Positions 23,029 to 35,700 of a stretch of DNA of 64,000 nucleotides are shown in pieces. Each line of letters opens with the position of its first letter. Within the stretch, counting starts at the first letter, position 1. The notes below the pieces were generated by a model that ran no database searches, was not told the origin of the DNA, and saw only the letters and a list, made by a program, of their open reading frames with translations. Both the position numbers and the translations under genes were made by a program. Source of the DNA: Azolla caroliniana (lineage: Eukaryota > Polypodiophyta); NCBI GenBank assembly GCA_043228905.1, contig JBHGNT010000020.1, positions 5,394,001 through 5,458,000 of the forward strand, written 5' to 3'.

Positions 23029-23666
23029 TCCTAAAGACTTCAATGTGCATTGATAACCTACGTGTGTACCCATTGTGACAATTTGAAATTTTTTCAATAG
23101 ATGCAAAACTTAGTGTTTAATGCGCAAATGAGCATTGAGGTGTAGTTGCCACTACGTTTCAGAGTATATCACAGCACATGATGTTGATCTCCTATATATA
23201 GAAAATGATAGGTGATGATTGATATCTTCAACGTAGGGCTTGAAGGACAATCTCAGAGAGTTTTATGTCCCCCTTGATTTGTTTAGCATTACGAGCAGTG
23301 AAGGGAAAGCAAGCTTATTGCATGCTTGACTGTACAACACAATTGGGCTTGAAAAGGGTGTGTTGAGGTAACATGCTTAACCATACCTTCATGTGTTAGC
23401 ATTTAGTCCTTCACGCACACCAATGTTTTAAGTAGTCTATTCCATGGAACTATGTTATTCTCTAGCTCTTTACGGATGGAGCACACCTCTTTGGACTCTC
23501 TTGGTTTCATGATGAGAACAAAATGCTTACATATCCACACATCATGTCCGATGACTATATTGACATCAATCATGACAAAGCTGGTAGGTAACACACATAG
23601 AAATATTCACTCCCCATTGGGAAAAGAATTGAACTAGTTTGTTGTATAATGTTGCTAGATTCATGA
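23029..23666. other. Unassigned DNA between LTR relicts and C2
   Basis: No protein, RNA or repeat structure recognised. Moderately AT-rich. Open frames here are short and unconvincing. It ends with CATGA, the probable target duplication of C2. Confidence 0.4.
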
Positions 23667-24226
23667 TGTTGGGAAATCGGTCTCTCTGGATGGGATCCGG
23701 TAACGAATAAAGAGGACCCGGTTAAAACCGGAAGAGATCCAGAAACTGGATTGGTGGACCCGGTGAGAACCGGAAGAGAAGACATATTTGTAAATATGTC
23801 TTGAATAAGCCCATTGAGGCTATATTTGTAAATAGTCCTAAGTTCATAGAACTATAAATATGACTTAGGGCAATCACTTCTGTATATGGTTGTTATTGTT
23901 GTTGTAATTGTTGTATAGAGTGAGCGACAGAGTGTGACAGAGTTAGGGAGAGAGAGATACAGAGCGATACTCTATTGTAACCGCCACAGTGTGAAGGAAC
24001 AGAGCTCGAGGTCATTGCCTCCGAGTCTCTGATTGTACCCCTTCTCTTCATAGTGATAGTTCGGAGTCTATGGGCTCCCATGGTTTTTTCCCTATTAGGG
24101 TTTTCCACGTAAACATCCTGTGTCATTTTCTTGTGTACTCTCCACTTCCCATTTCTGAGTTTGATTCTTGAAGAAGTGACTTACTACTCGGTTGTGGTCG
24201 AGTGATATTCCGCTCATTTCCCCACA
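23667..24226 (+). repeat. C2 5' LTR
   Basis: 560 bp. TATAAATA near 23855; a GA-rich stretch near 23950; ends CCCACA before the primer site. Pairs with 28630-29189. Confidence 0.93.
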
Positions 24227-24255
24227 AACTGGTATCAGAGCCTACAACACAGAAA

Positions 24256-25100
24256 ATGGAAGAATCTTTCGGCGACATGTTCAAGCTCACCGGCTCCAAC
24301 TACTCAGAGTGGAAGTCGAAGATGAGGGACATGCTGGTGGTTAAAGATCTTTGGTTGCCGATTCAGTTCAGGGACAAGAGACCAGATAAGATTGACGCCA
24401 CGGTGTGGGAGGTGATGCACATGAAGACAACGACATACATCTAGTGCTTCATCAACATGAGCTTGTATAACAACTTCAATGAAGAGAGCAAGGCTCATGA
24501 ACTCTGGGAGAAGATCAACATCATGTTCCAGAACAAGAATGTCGTTAATCGGGTTTCGGTATTTCGGAAGCTAGTGAGGCTCCGGTACCAAGACGACTCC
24601 AGTATGGCGGAGCACATGAATGCCTTCCAGGGGCTGGATACACCAAGCAACCTCGTTGGAACTACCTCTCGCCGATGAGGTACTTGCTCTACTCCTGCTC
24701 GGTTCCCTCCCGGATAGCTGGGAGACGTTAGTTGTCACATTGGGCAACGCCGGGCCGGAAGGAAAACAACTATCCCTAGCAAGGGTCAAGTCGAGCTTGC
24801 TAGATGAGGAGGCGCGTTGGAAAGACAAGGAGGTGATCTCTGACACCAAAGCCCTCCTTACCATATCGGAACGCGGAAGAGAAAGGAATCGGAGTCCCCA
24901 GAACCGGGAAAAGTCGGGGACACAATCAAAGTCAAGGGGGAGGCCCACTTGCTTCTATTGCGGCAAGCCGGGGCACTTCTAGAAGAACTGTTGGCATTTC
25001 CGGAAAGACAAGGGAACCAACAATACCAATTCGAAGAAGTCACCAAACCGAAACGGTTCGGATTGGCGAGGCCCGGACCGGAAGGGAACGACGGTGATCG
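24256..25100 (+). pseudogene. C2 gag (broken)
   Basis: Copia gag from ATG 24256 (FKLTGSNYSEWKSKMRDMLVV). In-frame TAG at 24442-24444 where family copies read Arg, a frameshift around 24650, and TAG at 24980-24982 inside the zinc knuckle (CFYCGKPGHF, stop, KNC). The knuckle is followed by a basic Lys/Arg/Asn-rich stretch. Closely related to gag of C7 and C10. Confidence 0.88.
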
Positions 25101-26418
25101 CGGCAAGTGAAGAAGAACTAATGCTCATCATCGGGGAGAGCGAGTTGAACCTTCCCGTCAACGAGATAACATGGGTTGTCGATTCCGGAGCGTCGTTCCA
25201 CCTTACCCCGGACAAAAAATGCTTCTCATCCTACATAGTCGGTGAGCACGGTTGTGTTCAGATGGGGAATGAAGGGACATGCCGAATTATCGGCATAGGA
25301 GATGTGTTGTTGACGACATCAACCAGATGCAAATTGTTGCTAAAGGATATCTGACACGTTCTGGAGGTTCGACTGAACCTAATATCAGCCGGTCGGCTAG
25401 ATGATGAAGGCTACATAGGTAGCATCCAGAACGGTGTCATGAAGTTCTGCAAAGGGAGCTTAATAGTGGCTCGAGCCCGGAAGGTCAACACACTGTACTT
25501 GATGAATGGCCGGATATGCCGGGAAGAAGTGAACGTAGCATCTGACACTGCCGGTGAGCTGTGACACAAAAGACTGTGTCACATGAGTGAGAAGGGGATG
25601 AAGAGGCTTGCCGAAGACACCCTCATTCTGGTGAAGGATGTGCAACTTGAGAAGTGCACCGACTGCCTGGCCGACAAGCAAAACCGCACCGCCTTCCAGT
25701 CAAGACCATCGATGAGTGTCAAGTCGACACGAAGTCACATGCTGGATCGCAGTACTTCGTGACGTTCATAGATGACCACAACCAGAAGTTGTGGGTCTCG
25801 TCGTTGAAGACGAAGGATCAGGTGCTATCCGTCTTCAAGGAGCTCCACGCGAGAGTGGAAAGAGAAACCGGCCGGAAGCTGAAGGTGGTTCAAGCAGATA
25901 ACGGAGGAGAATATCGGGGGCAGTTCGAGGAGTACTGCCAGTCGAAGGGAATCCGGCTCGAGTTTACTGTGCCGAAGACGCCGGAACTAAACGGGCTGGC
26001 CGAAAGGATGAACTGGACGATAATGGAGAGAGTCTGGAGCATGCTCGCACATGCCAAGTTACCCAAGACGTTTTGGGTTGAGGCACTGACAACGGCGACC
26101 TATGTGATAAATAGATCACCCTCAGTACCCTTGGACAGAGACTCACCGCAGAAAGTATGGATTGGTAAGGATGTGTCTTACCGGGATCTGAAGGTGTTCA
26201 GGTGTCTCGCATACGTGCATATGGCGAAGGACAAGAGAGCAAAGTTGGATCCGAAGTCCCGACCATGCATATTCCTTGGATATGGCGATGATGAGTTCGA
26301 TTACCGGGTGTGGGATCTGGTTGACAAAAAGGTGTTCCGGAGTCGGGACATATTCTTCATGGAAGACAGGACCATTGCCAACTGGGAGTGGGAGAAGAAG
26401 GTAACGAACTACGGATGA
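25101..26418 (+). pseudogene. C2 protease and integrase (broken)
   Basis: Protease active site WVVDSGASFHLTP (about 25173). GAG-pre-integrase region with stops at about 25352 and 25562. Integrase core from about 25730: FIDDHNQKLW, VQADNGGEY, PELNGLAERMNWTI give D, D, E. The zinc-finger to core junction appears shortened, since part of the usual spacer is absent near 25690-25740. The C-terminal IFLGYGDDEFDYRVWD block is intact. Ends at TGA 26416-26418. Confidence 0.85.
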
Positions 26419-26469
26419 TCCATTGAAAACCGGCTTGAGGACAAAAGGATATACCCGGTTGAAAACTGG

Positions 26470-28619
26470 ATGTTAGCCGGCAACCAGATGACACTCGACG
26501 AACCGGCCAGATTCGGACAAGAAATCGAACCGACCGAAGAAGAAGAAGAAGATACCGGAATTGGACAAGATCCCGAATTGGATTCAGATGAGGAACAGAC
26601 TGAGGAACCGGCTGTCAAAAACCAAGGACGGAGATATCCTCTACGGGAGAGAAGAGTCCCCCGAAGATTTCCGGATGTAGAGCATGTGTTGCTAACCGAT
26701 GAGGGGGAGCCGGAAAGCTTTGAAGAAGCAAGGGGAGACACCCACAACCGCAAGTGGTTGAGTGCCATGCAAGATGAGATGGATTCCTTGCATGAGAACC
26801 ACACATACGAATTGGTGGAGTTGCCGAAAGGAAAGAGGGCACTCCGGAACAAGTGGGTGTACAGGCTGAAACAGGGAGATGCCGGAAATCCACCAAGGTA
26901 TAAGGTTCGAATTGTGGTGAAGGGCTTCCAACAGAAGAAAGGAGTGAACTTCGATGAGATCTTTTGCCCCGGTAGTAAAGATGACATCCATCCGGACGGT
27001 ATTAGGCATAGCGGCAAGCATGGACCTCGAGGTAGAGCAACTAGACGTCAAGACGGCATTCCTACACGGAGACCTCGAAGAAGAGATCTACATGCATCAA
27101 CCGAAAGGATTTGAGAAGAATGGGAAGGAGCACCTGGTGTGCCGACTGAAGAAGATCTTATACGGACTGAAGCAAGCTCCTGGCAATGGTACCAGAAGTT
27201 TGATTCCTTCATGACCGATCAAGGGTACCACAAGACGCATGCCAATCACTGCGTGTTTGTGAAGAAATTTGATAGAGGAGATTTCCTGATATTGCTCCTG
27301 TACGTGGACGACATGTTGATCGTTGGACGACACCAAGTCAAGATACGGATGTTGAAGAAGGCCCTTAACCGAACCTTCTCAATGAAAGACTTGGGTCCGG
27401 CAAGACAGATACTGGGAATACACATCATCCGGGACCGGTCGGAGAAGTTATTGTGGTTGTCATAGGAGAAGTATGTGACAAAGGTGCTTCAACGGTTCAA
27501 CATGTCGGAGGCGAATCCGGTCGGATCGACACTTCCAGCGAACTGCAAGCTATTCGGAAAACAAAGCCCAAGGACAAAGGAGGATATGATAAAGATACCA
27601 CATGCCTCTGTCATCGGGAGCTTGATGTACGCAATGGTATGTACCTGCCCGGATATCGGATATGCAGTTGGAGTGGTGAGCCGGTTCATGAGCAATCTTG
27701 GCAAAGAGCATGGGAACGCGGTCAAGTGGATACTCTAGTATCTGAAATGCACTTCGAGTATGTGCCTTTGGTTTGGCTCCGGTAATCCCCAACTTGACAG
27801 ATTCACGGATTCAAATATGTCGGCTGATGCGGATACGAGCCGATCTACATCCGGATATGTAATGACTTATGCAGGGGGAGTTGTATCAAGCTATTTGGAA
27901 AATAAAGCCCGAGGACAAAGGCAGAGAAGGCGGATATGATAAAGATACCATATGCCTCTGTCGTCGGGAGCTTGATGTACGCAATGGTATGTACCCGACC
28001 GGATATCAGATATGCAGTCGGAGTGGTGAGCCGGTTCATGAGCAATCCTGGCAAAGAGCATTGGAACACGGTCAAGTGGATACTCCGGTATCTGAAAGGC
28101 ACTTCGAGTATGTGCCTTTGGTTTGGCTCCGGTAATCCCCAACTTGACGGATTCACGGATTCAGATATGTCAGCTGATGCGGATACCGGTTGGTCTACAT
28201 CCGGATATGTAATGACTTATGCGGGGGGAGCTGTATCATGGCAGTCGAGGCTGTAGAAGACCGTTGCATTGTCGACAATGGAAGCGGAGTACATGGCAAC
28301 TATAGAAGCCAGCAAGGAGATACTCTGGATGAAGGACTTCATCGGAGAGCTAGGAATCGAACAGGAGGAATACCGGCTCTATTGAGATAGTCAAAGCGCC
28401 ATCCACCTCGCAAAGAGCGCGGTCTACCATTCAAGAACGAAGCACATCCAGCACATGTACCACTGGATACGGGAGCGAGTTGAAGATTGAGAGCTTGTGC
28501 TGACGAAGATCCACACGGAGGAGAACAAGTCGGATATGTTGACCAAGGTGCCGACACTCGACAAGCGGGACGCATGCCGGAAGTGGATCGGACTTACAAG
28601 ACATCCCATACCGAAGTGA
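26470..28619 (+). pseudogene. C2 reverse transcriptase-RNase H with internal duplication
   Basis: RT motifs: KWVYRLKQ, QLDVKTAFLHGDLEEEIYM (near 27045), LYGLKQAP, catalytic LYVDDM near 27300. Frameshifts near 26965 and 27180; TAG at about 27463. RNase H follows, but a 341/350-bp segment (RT end and first RNase H part: ASVIGSLMYAMVCT ... FTDSNMSAD) is present twice in tandem. The C-terminal RNase H (TMEAEYMATIEASKEILWMKD, SAIHLAKSAVYHSRTKHI) runs to TGA 28617-28619, just ahead of the polypurine tract. Confidence 0.87.
27546..28236 (+). repeat. Tandem duplication inside C2
   Basis: Copy 1 is 27546-27886 (341 bp) and copy 2 is 27887-28236 (350 bp). Both begin CAAGCTATT and end GTAT; a 9-bp indel near their start and scattered substitutions separate them. 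The join lies at the short shared string TATCA. Confidence 0.88.
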
Positions 28620-28629
28620 AGGGGGAGAT

Positions 28630-29189
28630 TGTTGGGAAATTGGTCTCTTCGGATGGGATCCAGTGATGAATAAAGAGGACCCGGTTAAAACCGGAAGAGA
28701 TACGAAAACCGGATCGGTGGACCCGGTGAGAACCGGAAGAGAAGACATATTTGTAAATATGTCTTGAATAAGCCCATTGAGGCTATATTTGTAAATAGCC
28801 CTAAGTTCATATAACTATAAATATGACTTAGGGCAATCACTTCTGTATATGGTTGTTATTGTTGTTGTAACTATTGTATAGAGTGAGCGATAGAGTGTGA
28901 CAGAGTTAGGGAGAGAGAGATACAGAGCGATACTCTATTGTAACCGCCACAGTGTGAAGGAACAGAGCTCGAGGTCGTTGCCTCCGAGTATCTGATTGTA
29001 CCCCTTCTCTTCATAGTGATCGTTCGGAGTCTGTGGGCTCCCATGGTTTTTTCCCTATTAGGGTTTTCCACGTAAACATCCTGTGTCATTTTCTTGTGTA
29101 CTCTCCACTTCCCATTTCTGAGTTTGATTCTTGAAGAAGTGACTTACTACTCGGTTGTGGCCGAGTGATATTCCGCTCATTTCCCCACA
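28630..29189 (+). repeat. C2 3' LTR
   Basis: 560 bp, partner of 23667-24226, followed by CAGGA. It carries a promoter region pointing toward the decarboxylase gene 550 bp downstream. Confidence 0.93.
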
Positions 29190-29738
29190 CAGGAATCCTA
29201 CCTATATATGTAGGCAGTCCATGTGACATGTTAAGTGTGAGGTTGGCCGAGGTCTATGCCGAAAGTCCCAATTCTACCCTCTCTCCCCATCATGATCAGA
29301 ATGAGGAGATGCGCCTCCTTATATATGGCCGTTGGGGACTAGCCATTGGGGACTAGCCATTGGGACTAGGGCATTAGAATTGGTTCCCTTCTTGAGTCCC
29401 GACATAGATTGGGACTTTGTTTATGCTTCCTCATGGTTGTCCCACTTTCGATTGGGGCTCTTGGGGTCTATCACAACTCACTTTAGGACTCATTGGATGC
29501 GTCCCAACTCACTTTGGGACTTCGTTCCGGTTGGGACGGTTTGCGTGCACCACATTAATAATAATTGAGTGAACGAATGAATTTATGTAATAGGTGAGCA
29601 GCCAGCCCCAAAAGAACGCTTCTATCTATCTACATATCTCTTTTTGCTGCTGCTGTTTATGAAAATGTGTTGTGTGAGAGGTTTTAGCGGATAGCGCCAT
29701 TCCACCTTCTTTCTCCTCGCTGTTTGTCACGCTCGGGG
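29190..29738 (+). promoter_or_regulatory. 5' flank of the uroporphyrinogen decarboxylase gene
   Basis: Upstream DNA between the C2 LTR and the presumed start codon. It contains a TATA-like CTTATATATGG near 29319-29327, a 14-bp tandem repeat (TTGGGGACTAGCCA at 29332-29345 and 29346-29359, partial third to 29371) and several GGGAC/GTCCC words. The transcription start cannot be placed; the last 100 bases are probably 5' UTR. Confidence 0.45.
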
Positions 29739-32700
29739 ATGGCTCTGCTCTCTCTCGCAGGTACAACACGGTGAGTTGTTACTTTGCTCACCTCTTCTCT
29801 GTTTCCTTATCGTCTTCTTTATGTATATGCGAAAGCACATATATATATATGGTGATGAATCCTCAGCAGCAGCACTTTGCCCCTGGGCATGGGTTGGGCT
29901 TCTGGAGAGCAGAAGCAATTCTTACGTGGTTGTGGTCCAAACACGGAAGCCTATGTGAAATGGCATGCTACAGTCTGTGCAGATTCCCAGCAACTCTCGA
30001 ATGGTAAGCATTTATCTCCTCCTTTCCTCTTCTTTCTTTGCTTGTGCTTGTTGTGATCATATAAGATTAGACTCTGAATATGCAAATCTTAGATTCGTCC
30101 CCTGGAATTAGGTTGTTGGTGGCTCTGTGTTTCTTTTAGTTCTCAACCACATGAACAGGTAAACTGCCAAACATTAAGTGCACCCTCTTGGCATGTCTGA
30201 GAGAAACGGAAATTATCATAGAAAATTGAGAGCTTCAGGTTTAGAAAATGTCACAAATGGAAGTCTTATGATGGAATATTGCACTAAGAACTGTTTGCAA
30301 TACGTTTACGTGATGCATTCTTCAAATTCATGGGTTATTTTCTTTTTTTACACTATTATAACTTAGATTATTGTTAGATATGGAAGAAGAATGTTTATGG
30401 TCTCTAATTTGAAGGGCAGCACGAGGATTAGGGTTTAGGTAAACTAGAGAGGGAGAGAGTCTGAGTGAGACAAAGGGAGAGAGAGAGAGATGCATGCTGT
30501 CTTGGGTACAAAGAGTGTACCAGTTTTTTTGGTTTTTAGATATATATATATACAAGTCAAAACGTGCTACGAGTGCGTTCACACTCGTGCACTAATAAAA
30601 GGCACGATGGCCTATTATTCCCAACATAATTTAATTTATGAGGATGCAAAGAACCATGTGGAATTATTATTTCTCTGTTCAGGCATGATGAGTATGCAAT
30701 ACAGATATATTTTATTTTTAATATCAAAATTATGTTGATGTTTGAAATGTAGGTAGAGTAGCACCACTTGATAGAAAAAAGCTCAAAAGAAGTGTTAATG
30801 CTGTTGTTTGTCATATGTTCATTTCAACAATCTTTTGATTTGAGGTTTATGTAAAAAAAGCATAACTCCTCTTTTTTATTATTGGATATGGTTCTGTTCA
30901 GATCCACTTCTTGTGAGGACAGTGAAAGGGGAGAATGTGGAGCGGCCACCTGCGTGGATGATGAGACAGGCCGGCCGATATATGGCTGCCTACAGAAAAC
31001 TTTCTGAAAAGTATCCTGGTTTCAGATTGAGATCAGAAACAACAGATCTGATTGTGGAAATTTCGCTGCAGCCATGGAAAGCTTTCCAACCAGATGGAGT
31101 TATAATATTTTCAGATATCTTAACACCACTACCTGCGATTGGGATAGATTTTGAGATAGATGAAAATAAAGGCCCAATCATCGAACGCCCAATTCAGACA
31201 GAAGATGATTTATCATGTTTACAGAAAATTGATCTTGACAAATTGCATTTTGTGGGAGAATCGTTAAGTATATTACGGAAAGAGGTAAGGGCTGTCTGTC
31301 CATTAACATGTACATTTATAGACATGATATGCATGTGTTCGGAAATTTAATTTTATAATTGATATCCATGAATTCATCTACACACACCTATACACTACTG
31401 CATTGATAGGATAAACTAGAGATCATATCAATTCATCAAGTGAGAAGAAATCTTAAGTGAAATCTTGTGAGATCTGATAACCACACCACTAAAGCGCTAC
31501 AACTAAATATTTCTTCAAGAATGCACATTCATTCCTAGCCAATGAACTTTCAATATTCTTCTTAGTTCCCTTCACCAAAGCAAGGAATTCTTCACACTTC
31601 AAACTGTTTTGCGTTTTGCAATATATATCTCTGCCAACTCAAGGATTAGGCTGTACAAAAATTATAATATTCTTTTGATGATCAACAGGGAATAATCAAG
31701 ATGAGGAATAACCACTTGCTTATCTAAACGAGGCATAAGAATATACGTTATCAGGGGCCTTGAAATGTTGGCATATAGGTGTATCAAACTCCAATAACTA
31801 TAGTTTATGTAAATAGGAGAAAGAGCTAATTGTTGGGCTGGAGTGAATATGCTAGACTCCAGATTGTCCTACTATAGCTGGTTTGGTGGAGGAGAACTGA
31901 AAGGGTTAGAAATGATATCAATAGGGCTGAGGAACACTCAGGAGTCACCCAAGTAGGGGCGCTTTTGGTGCAATAGTAGAGCGATGGTTGAAAAGATAGA
32001 GAGAATAGTAGTTGGAGGAGCTCACCTCTGAAGTGAGATTCAAAAGTTCTAAACCTATGTTTTATATGACCCATTTAGGGTTGGCCAAGTTCACATTGAA
32101 CTTGGCCTAAAAATAAAGAATACGTGATAAGTGACTTTTGGCCTTTATTATTAGGCCTATACCCATGTACACACTATAAGGGGGTCATTTAGGGCCTTTA
32201 CTGGAGTTCTACTTCACCGTTTAGGATCCACTCGCTACAAAGTGATAATGCACTTTTATGTGTTTTGTCTGAGCATGGAACACAGGGTTCTTGGCTAGCT
32301 ACATGCGGCTCATGTTGTCACAGTAGATCGGGATCGGAGTCGGTACTTTGATCCGGAGGTCTTGCTACAACCACCGAAGCCAGGTGGCTTCACAGGTGGC
32401 AACGGTAGCGCCTCGATACTCAGCCTCAATGCTGGAAAGAGCCATTGTCGGCTGCTTCTTGATGCTCCACGCAACAGTTGCGCTACCTAGAGAAAACATA
32501 AATTGGGATGTTGATCGCCGATCCGACGCATCACCGGCCCAATCGTCATCCGTATATCCGACTAGTTTTTCGGTTATACCATGTCGGTATAACAGTCTGC
32601 GGTCCTTAGTGCCGCTAACATACCTTAGTATTCGGTGCGCGTACTGAAGGTGCTCCACAGTTGACTTCTGCATGAATTGGCTGATGGCTCCGACCGGATA

Positions 32701-35700
32701 GCTAATGTAGTTAACTAAATAAGGCTTTCGACAATTTGTCTGAACCGTTTCTCATCGTAGCCCGGTTCGGAGTCGGGACGAAGCTTCAAGTTCCGGTCCA
32801 GGGGTGTGGAGATTGGTCGACAATCCCTCAAGCCGAACTTGTACAACATATTCAGTACATAATGTCGTTGTGAGAGCAATATGCCGTCGGGGGTATGGAT
32901 CGCTTCGATCCTGAGGAAATAATGAAGGTCCCTCAGGTCCTTCATTTTGAATGCATCCGACAATTGGGATTTCACTCAGCCGATTTTAGCAAGTCCGGGT
33001 CCGGTGATGACCAGATCGTCCACATATAGTAGAATACATACCGAACCTTCCGGACTGTTCTGGATGAACAACGACGAGTTCAACTTCGAGGCCGCAAACC
33101 CCATCTTACGTAACCGGTGCGTGATCTTCGAATTCCAAGCACGGGGGGCTTGCTTCAAGCCGTAAAGGGACTTTTTGAGTTGGCACACTGTTGACTTGTT
33201 CATCTCCGACTGAAAACCTGAGGGGTTGGATCATATAGACCTGTTCTTCAAAGTCAGGTTGAAGAAATGCATTCTTCACATCCATTTGGTGAAGATGCCA
33301 CCCCCTTGCACAACAACCGCCAGCACCACACGAACCGTCGTCATCTTTGATACTGGCGCAAAGGTCTCATCGTAGTCGATTCCATGGGTCTGTGCGTATT
33401 CTCTTGCCACTAATCGGGCCTTGTACCGGTTGATTGAACCGTCAACATTATACTTTACCTTGTACACCCACTTGCAACCGATCAGTTTGCAATGTCGGGG
33501 AGGGTCAACCAGGTCCCATGTGTTGTTGGCATCGAGTGCCCGTATCTCTTCCTCCATAGCCGCACGCCAATGTGCGTCCTTCGTCGTTTTTGCGTAGCTC
33601 TCCGGCTCACGCACTTCCGCCACTTTCGTCATGTACACATAGTGATGCGCCATGTACTCATTGTATTCGTACCTTTTTACGGGGTTCTTCTTGCGGGTCG
33701 ATTGACGTAACTTCGCATTTGCCGATTGCAAGGCCCTCTTGGCTAACTCGGACTTCGTTCTCGAAGGTCCGTCTCCGGAGTCGGATTCGCTCCGATCCGA
33801 CTCTTCTCTTCTGGTGTCGTACTTCGGGATCTTCTTCTTCCCCTTTTCTTTCTGCGTGAACCGTGTCCTCAGTTCCTTGCACGGGGAAAGGACGGCTGAG
33901 TCTCCACTACTCGCAGGCTCTGACTGGTCGTTCCGACTTAGTCGCTCATTCGACCCACTTAGCCGGAATGAGATCGGACTCTCGTCCAGAGTATCGAATC
34001 CTTCGTCATCCGCTACCCGGATCGTTTCCGGCTCACTGGCCTCGTCTTCCGGAATCAGGTCGGAGTCGGTCAGAGTTGGTAGAGAGTACCATGATGCCAC
34101 TCATCAAATTCGACATCTCGGCTCACTCGAACTTGTTTTGTTCGAGGGTTATAACACTTATAACCCTTTTGCTCATGTGAGTAGCCGACAAGGATGCACT
34201 TCTCCGACTTTGGGTCCAGCTTTCTGCACTTCTCATCTGGCACATGCACATATGCAATGCTACCGAATATCCTTAGGTGCCTTAAATTCGGCTTCCGCCC
34301 GAAATACAGTTCATGTGCTGCCACCTTATCCCCGAACCAATTTTGGATGTAGACGGCCATCCGGACCGCATCAGCCCAATAGAACTTGGGCATGTTCTTC
34401 TCCTCTAGCATTGCCTGTGTTGCCTCCACAATTGAACCACTCCTCCTTTCGGCCACACCGTCTTGTTCCGGTCTGTATCTGTAGCTGAATTCTCTCCAAA
34501 TTCCTCTTTGCTGCTAATAACTAATGAATTGGCCGGAAAAGTATTCTTTTTCGCCATCCGACTGCAGGCATTTGATTTTCCTCTCCGTTTCCTGTTCGAC
34601 AAGACTTTGCAGGTTCCGGAAACAGTCGAAGACTTCGCTTTTCTTCTCTATGAGATAGATCCATGTGTGCCGGTTGTAGTCGTTAATGAAGGAGATGAAA
34701 TATCGACTCTCGCCAAGAGTAATGTTTTGTGCCGGTCCCCATACATCCGAATGTATCAAGTCGAGCTTGTTACGGCTCCGGTTTCTTTCGGTGGGGAATG
34801 CAAGCTGGTGTTGCTTCCCGAGTTGGCAGGCGTCACATATTTGGGCCTTCCAACCATTGAATTTTGGCAATCCGAAGACAACCTGTTCCGATTGCAGGTT
34901 TGGAAGCCTCCAGTAGTTGACGTGGCTGATCCGCTTGTGCCAGAGATCGATGTCCAATTCAATCTTTTGTCCTTTGGCAAACAAGGTGGTGTCGACGTCG
35001 TTGGTGTCGAGGATGAACATCCTCCTGTCCCGGTGCCCTTGCGCAATTATCCGGCCTTCTTCCTCGATGAAGCACCCGAGGTGCGTAAACCGCACCTGCA
35101 TCCCCTGGTCGACAATCTGTCCTACCGACACTAGGTTCTTTGTGATTGTCGGGACGTGAAGCACGTTCATAAGTTTCCCCTTTTGTGTGACATGACTTAG
35201 GGGAACTTCTCCGACATGCGCGATAAGGTGAGGAGTGTCGTCTCCAGTCTTGACAACTGCCGGTTGCTCTGGCTTGTCTAGATATGAGAACCACTCTTCG
35301 TGGCTCGTCATGTGGTTAGACACTCCGGAGTCAACGTACCACACTTCCTCCGATCTGAAAGTGGTCTTATTCATTGAGTTCGTCTTGTGCTTCATCACGA
35401 AGGCTGACCCTTTTCCGGTCTTTCCGGTTTTGGATACTTCTGATCCTTTTGTGTAGTGTGAGCTTTGCCGGTTCGCTTGTCCGGCCTTGTCGGATCTGGA
35501 TTTATCCGAATCGGCGTGCTTCTTCTAGCACTTGATTTCCTGGTGGCCCTTCTTGCCACAATACTAGCATTCCGTCTCGGTCTTTGATTGCCGGTTTCCG
35601 GCGCTGCTTTGACTCCCCCTGGTCATGGAGGATCCGGAAATGTTGTCGGCACTATCTCTGTGCTTGTGGTGTTGCTCTTGCTGGCCGCTGCTATCGCGTG

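Larger units (their letters stand above)
23667..29189 (+). mobile_element. Ty1/copia element C2 (copia-B family), full length
   Basis: 5.5-kb element with two 560-bp LTRs (23667-24226 and 28630-29189) starting TGTTGGGAAAT and ending CCCACA. Primer site TGGTATCAGAGC at 24230-24241; polypurine tract GAAGTGAAGGGGGAGAT up to 28629. Flanking pentamers CATGA (23662-23666) and CAGGA (29190-29194) fit a target duplication with one later change. The LTRs differ at roughly 20 positions by eye. The coding region has many stops and frameshifts and a tandem duplication in the RNase H part. It lies about 550 bp upstream of the decarboxylase start. Confidence 0.93.

Noticed and set aside
23403-23594. Minus-strand 63-codon open frame as a gene
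   Set aside because: No recognisable domain, no supporting context, chance length.
31950-32060. SINE head in intron 3 (A-box-like TGGTGCAATAG)
   Set aside because: The B-box is poor and neither a tail nor a target duplication was found.
34463-35134. 223-codon plus-strand open frame
   Set aside because: Antisense shadow of C3 integrase; no plausible domains.
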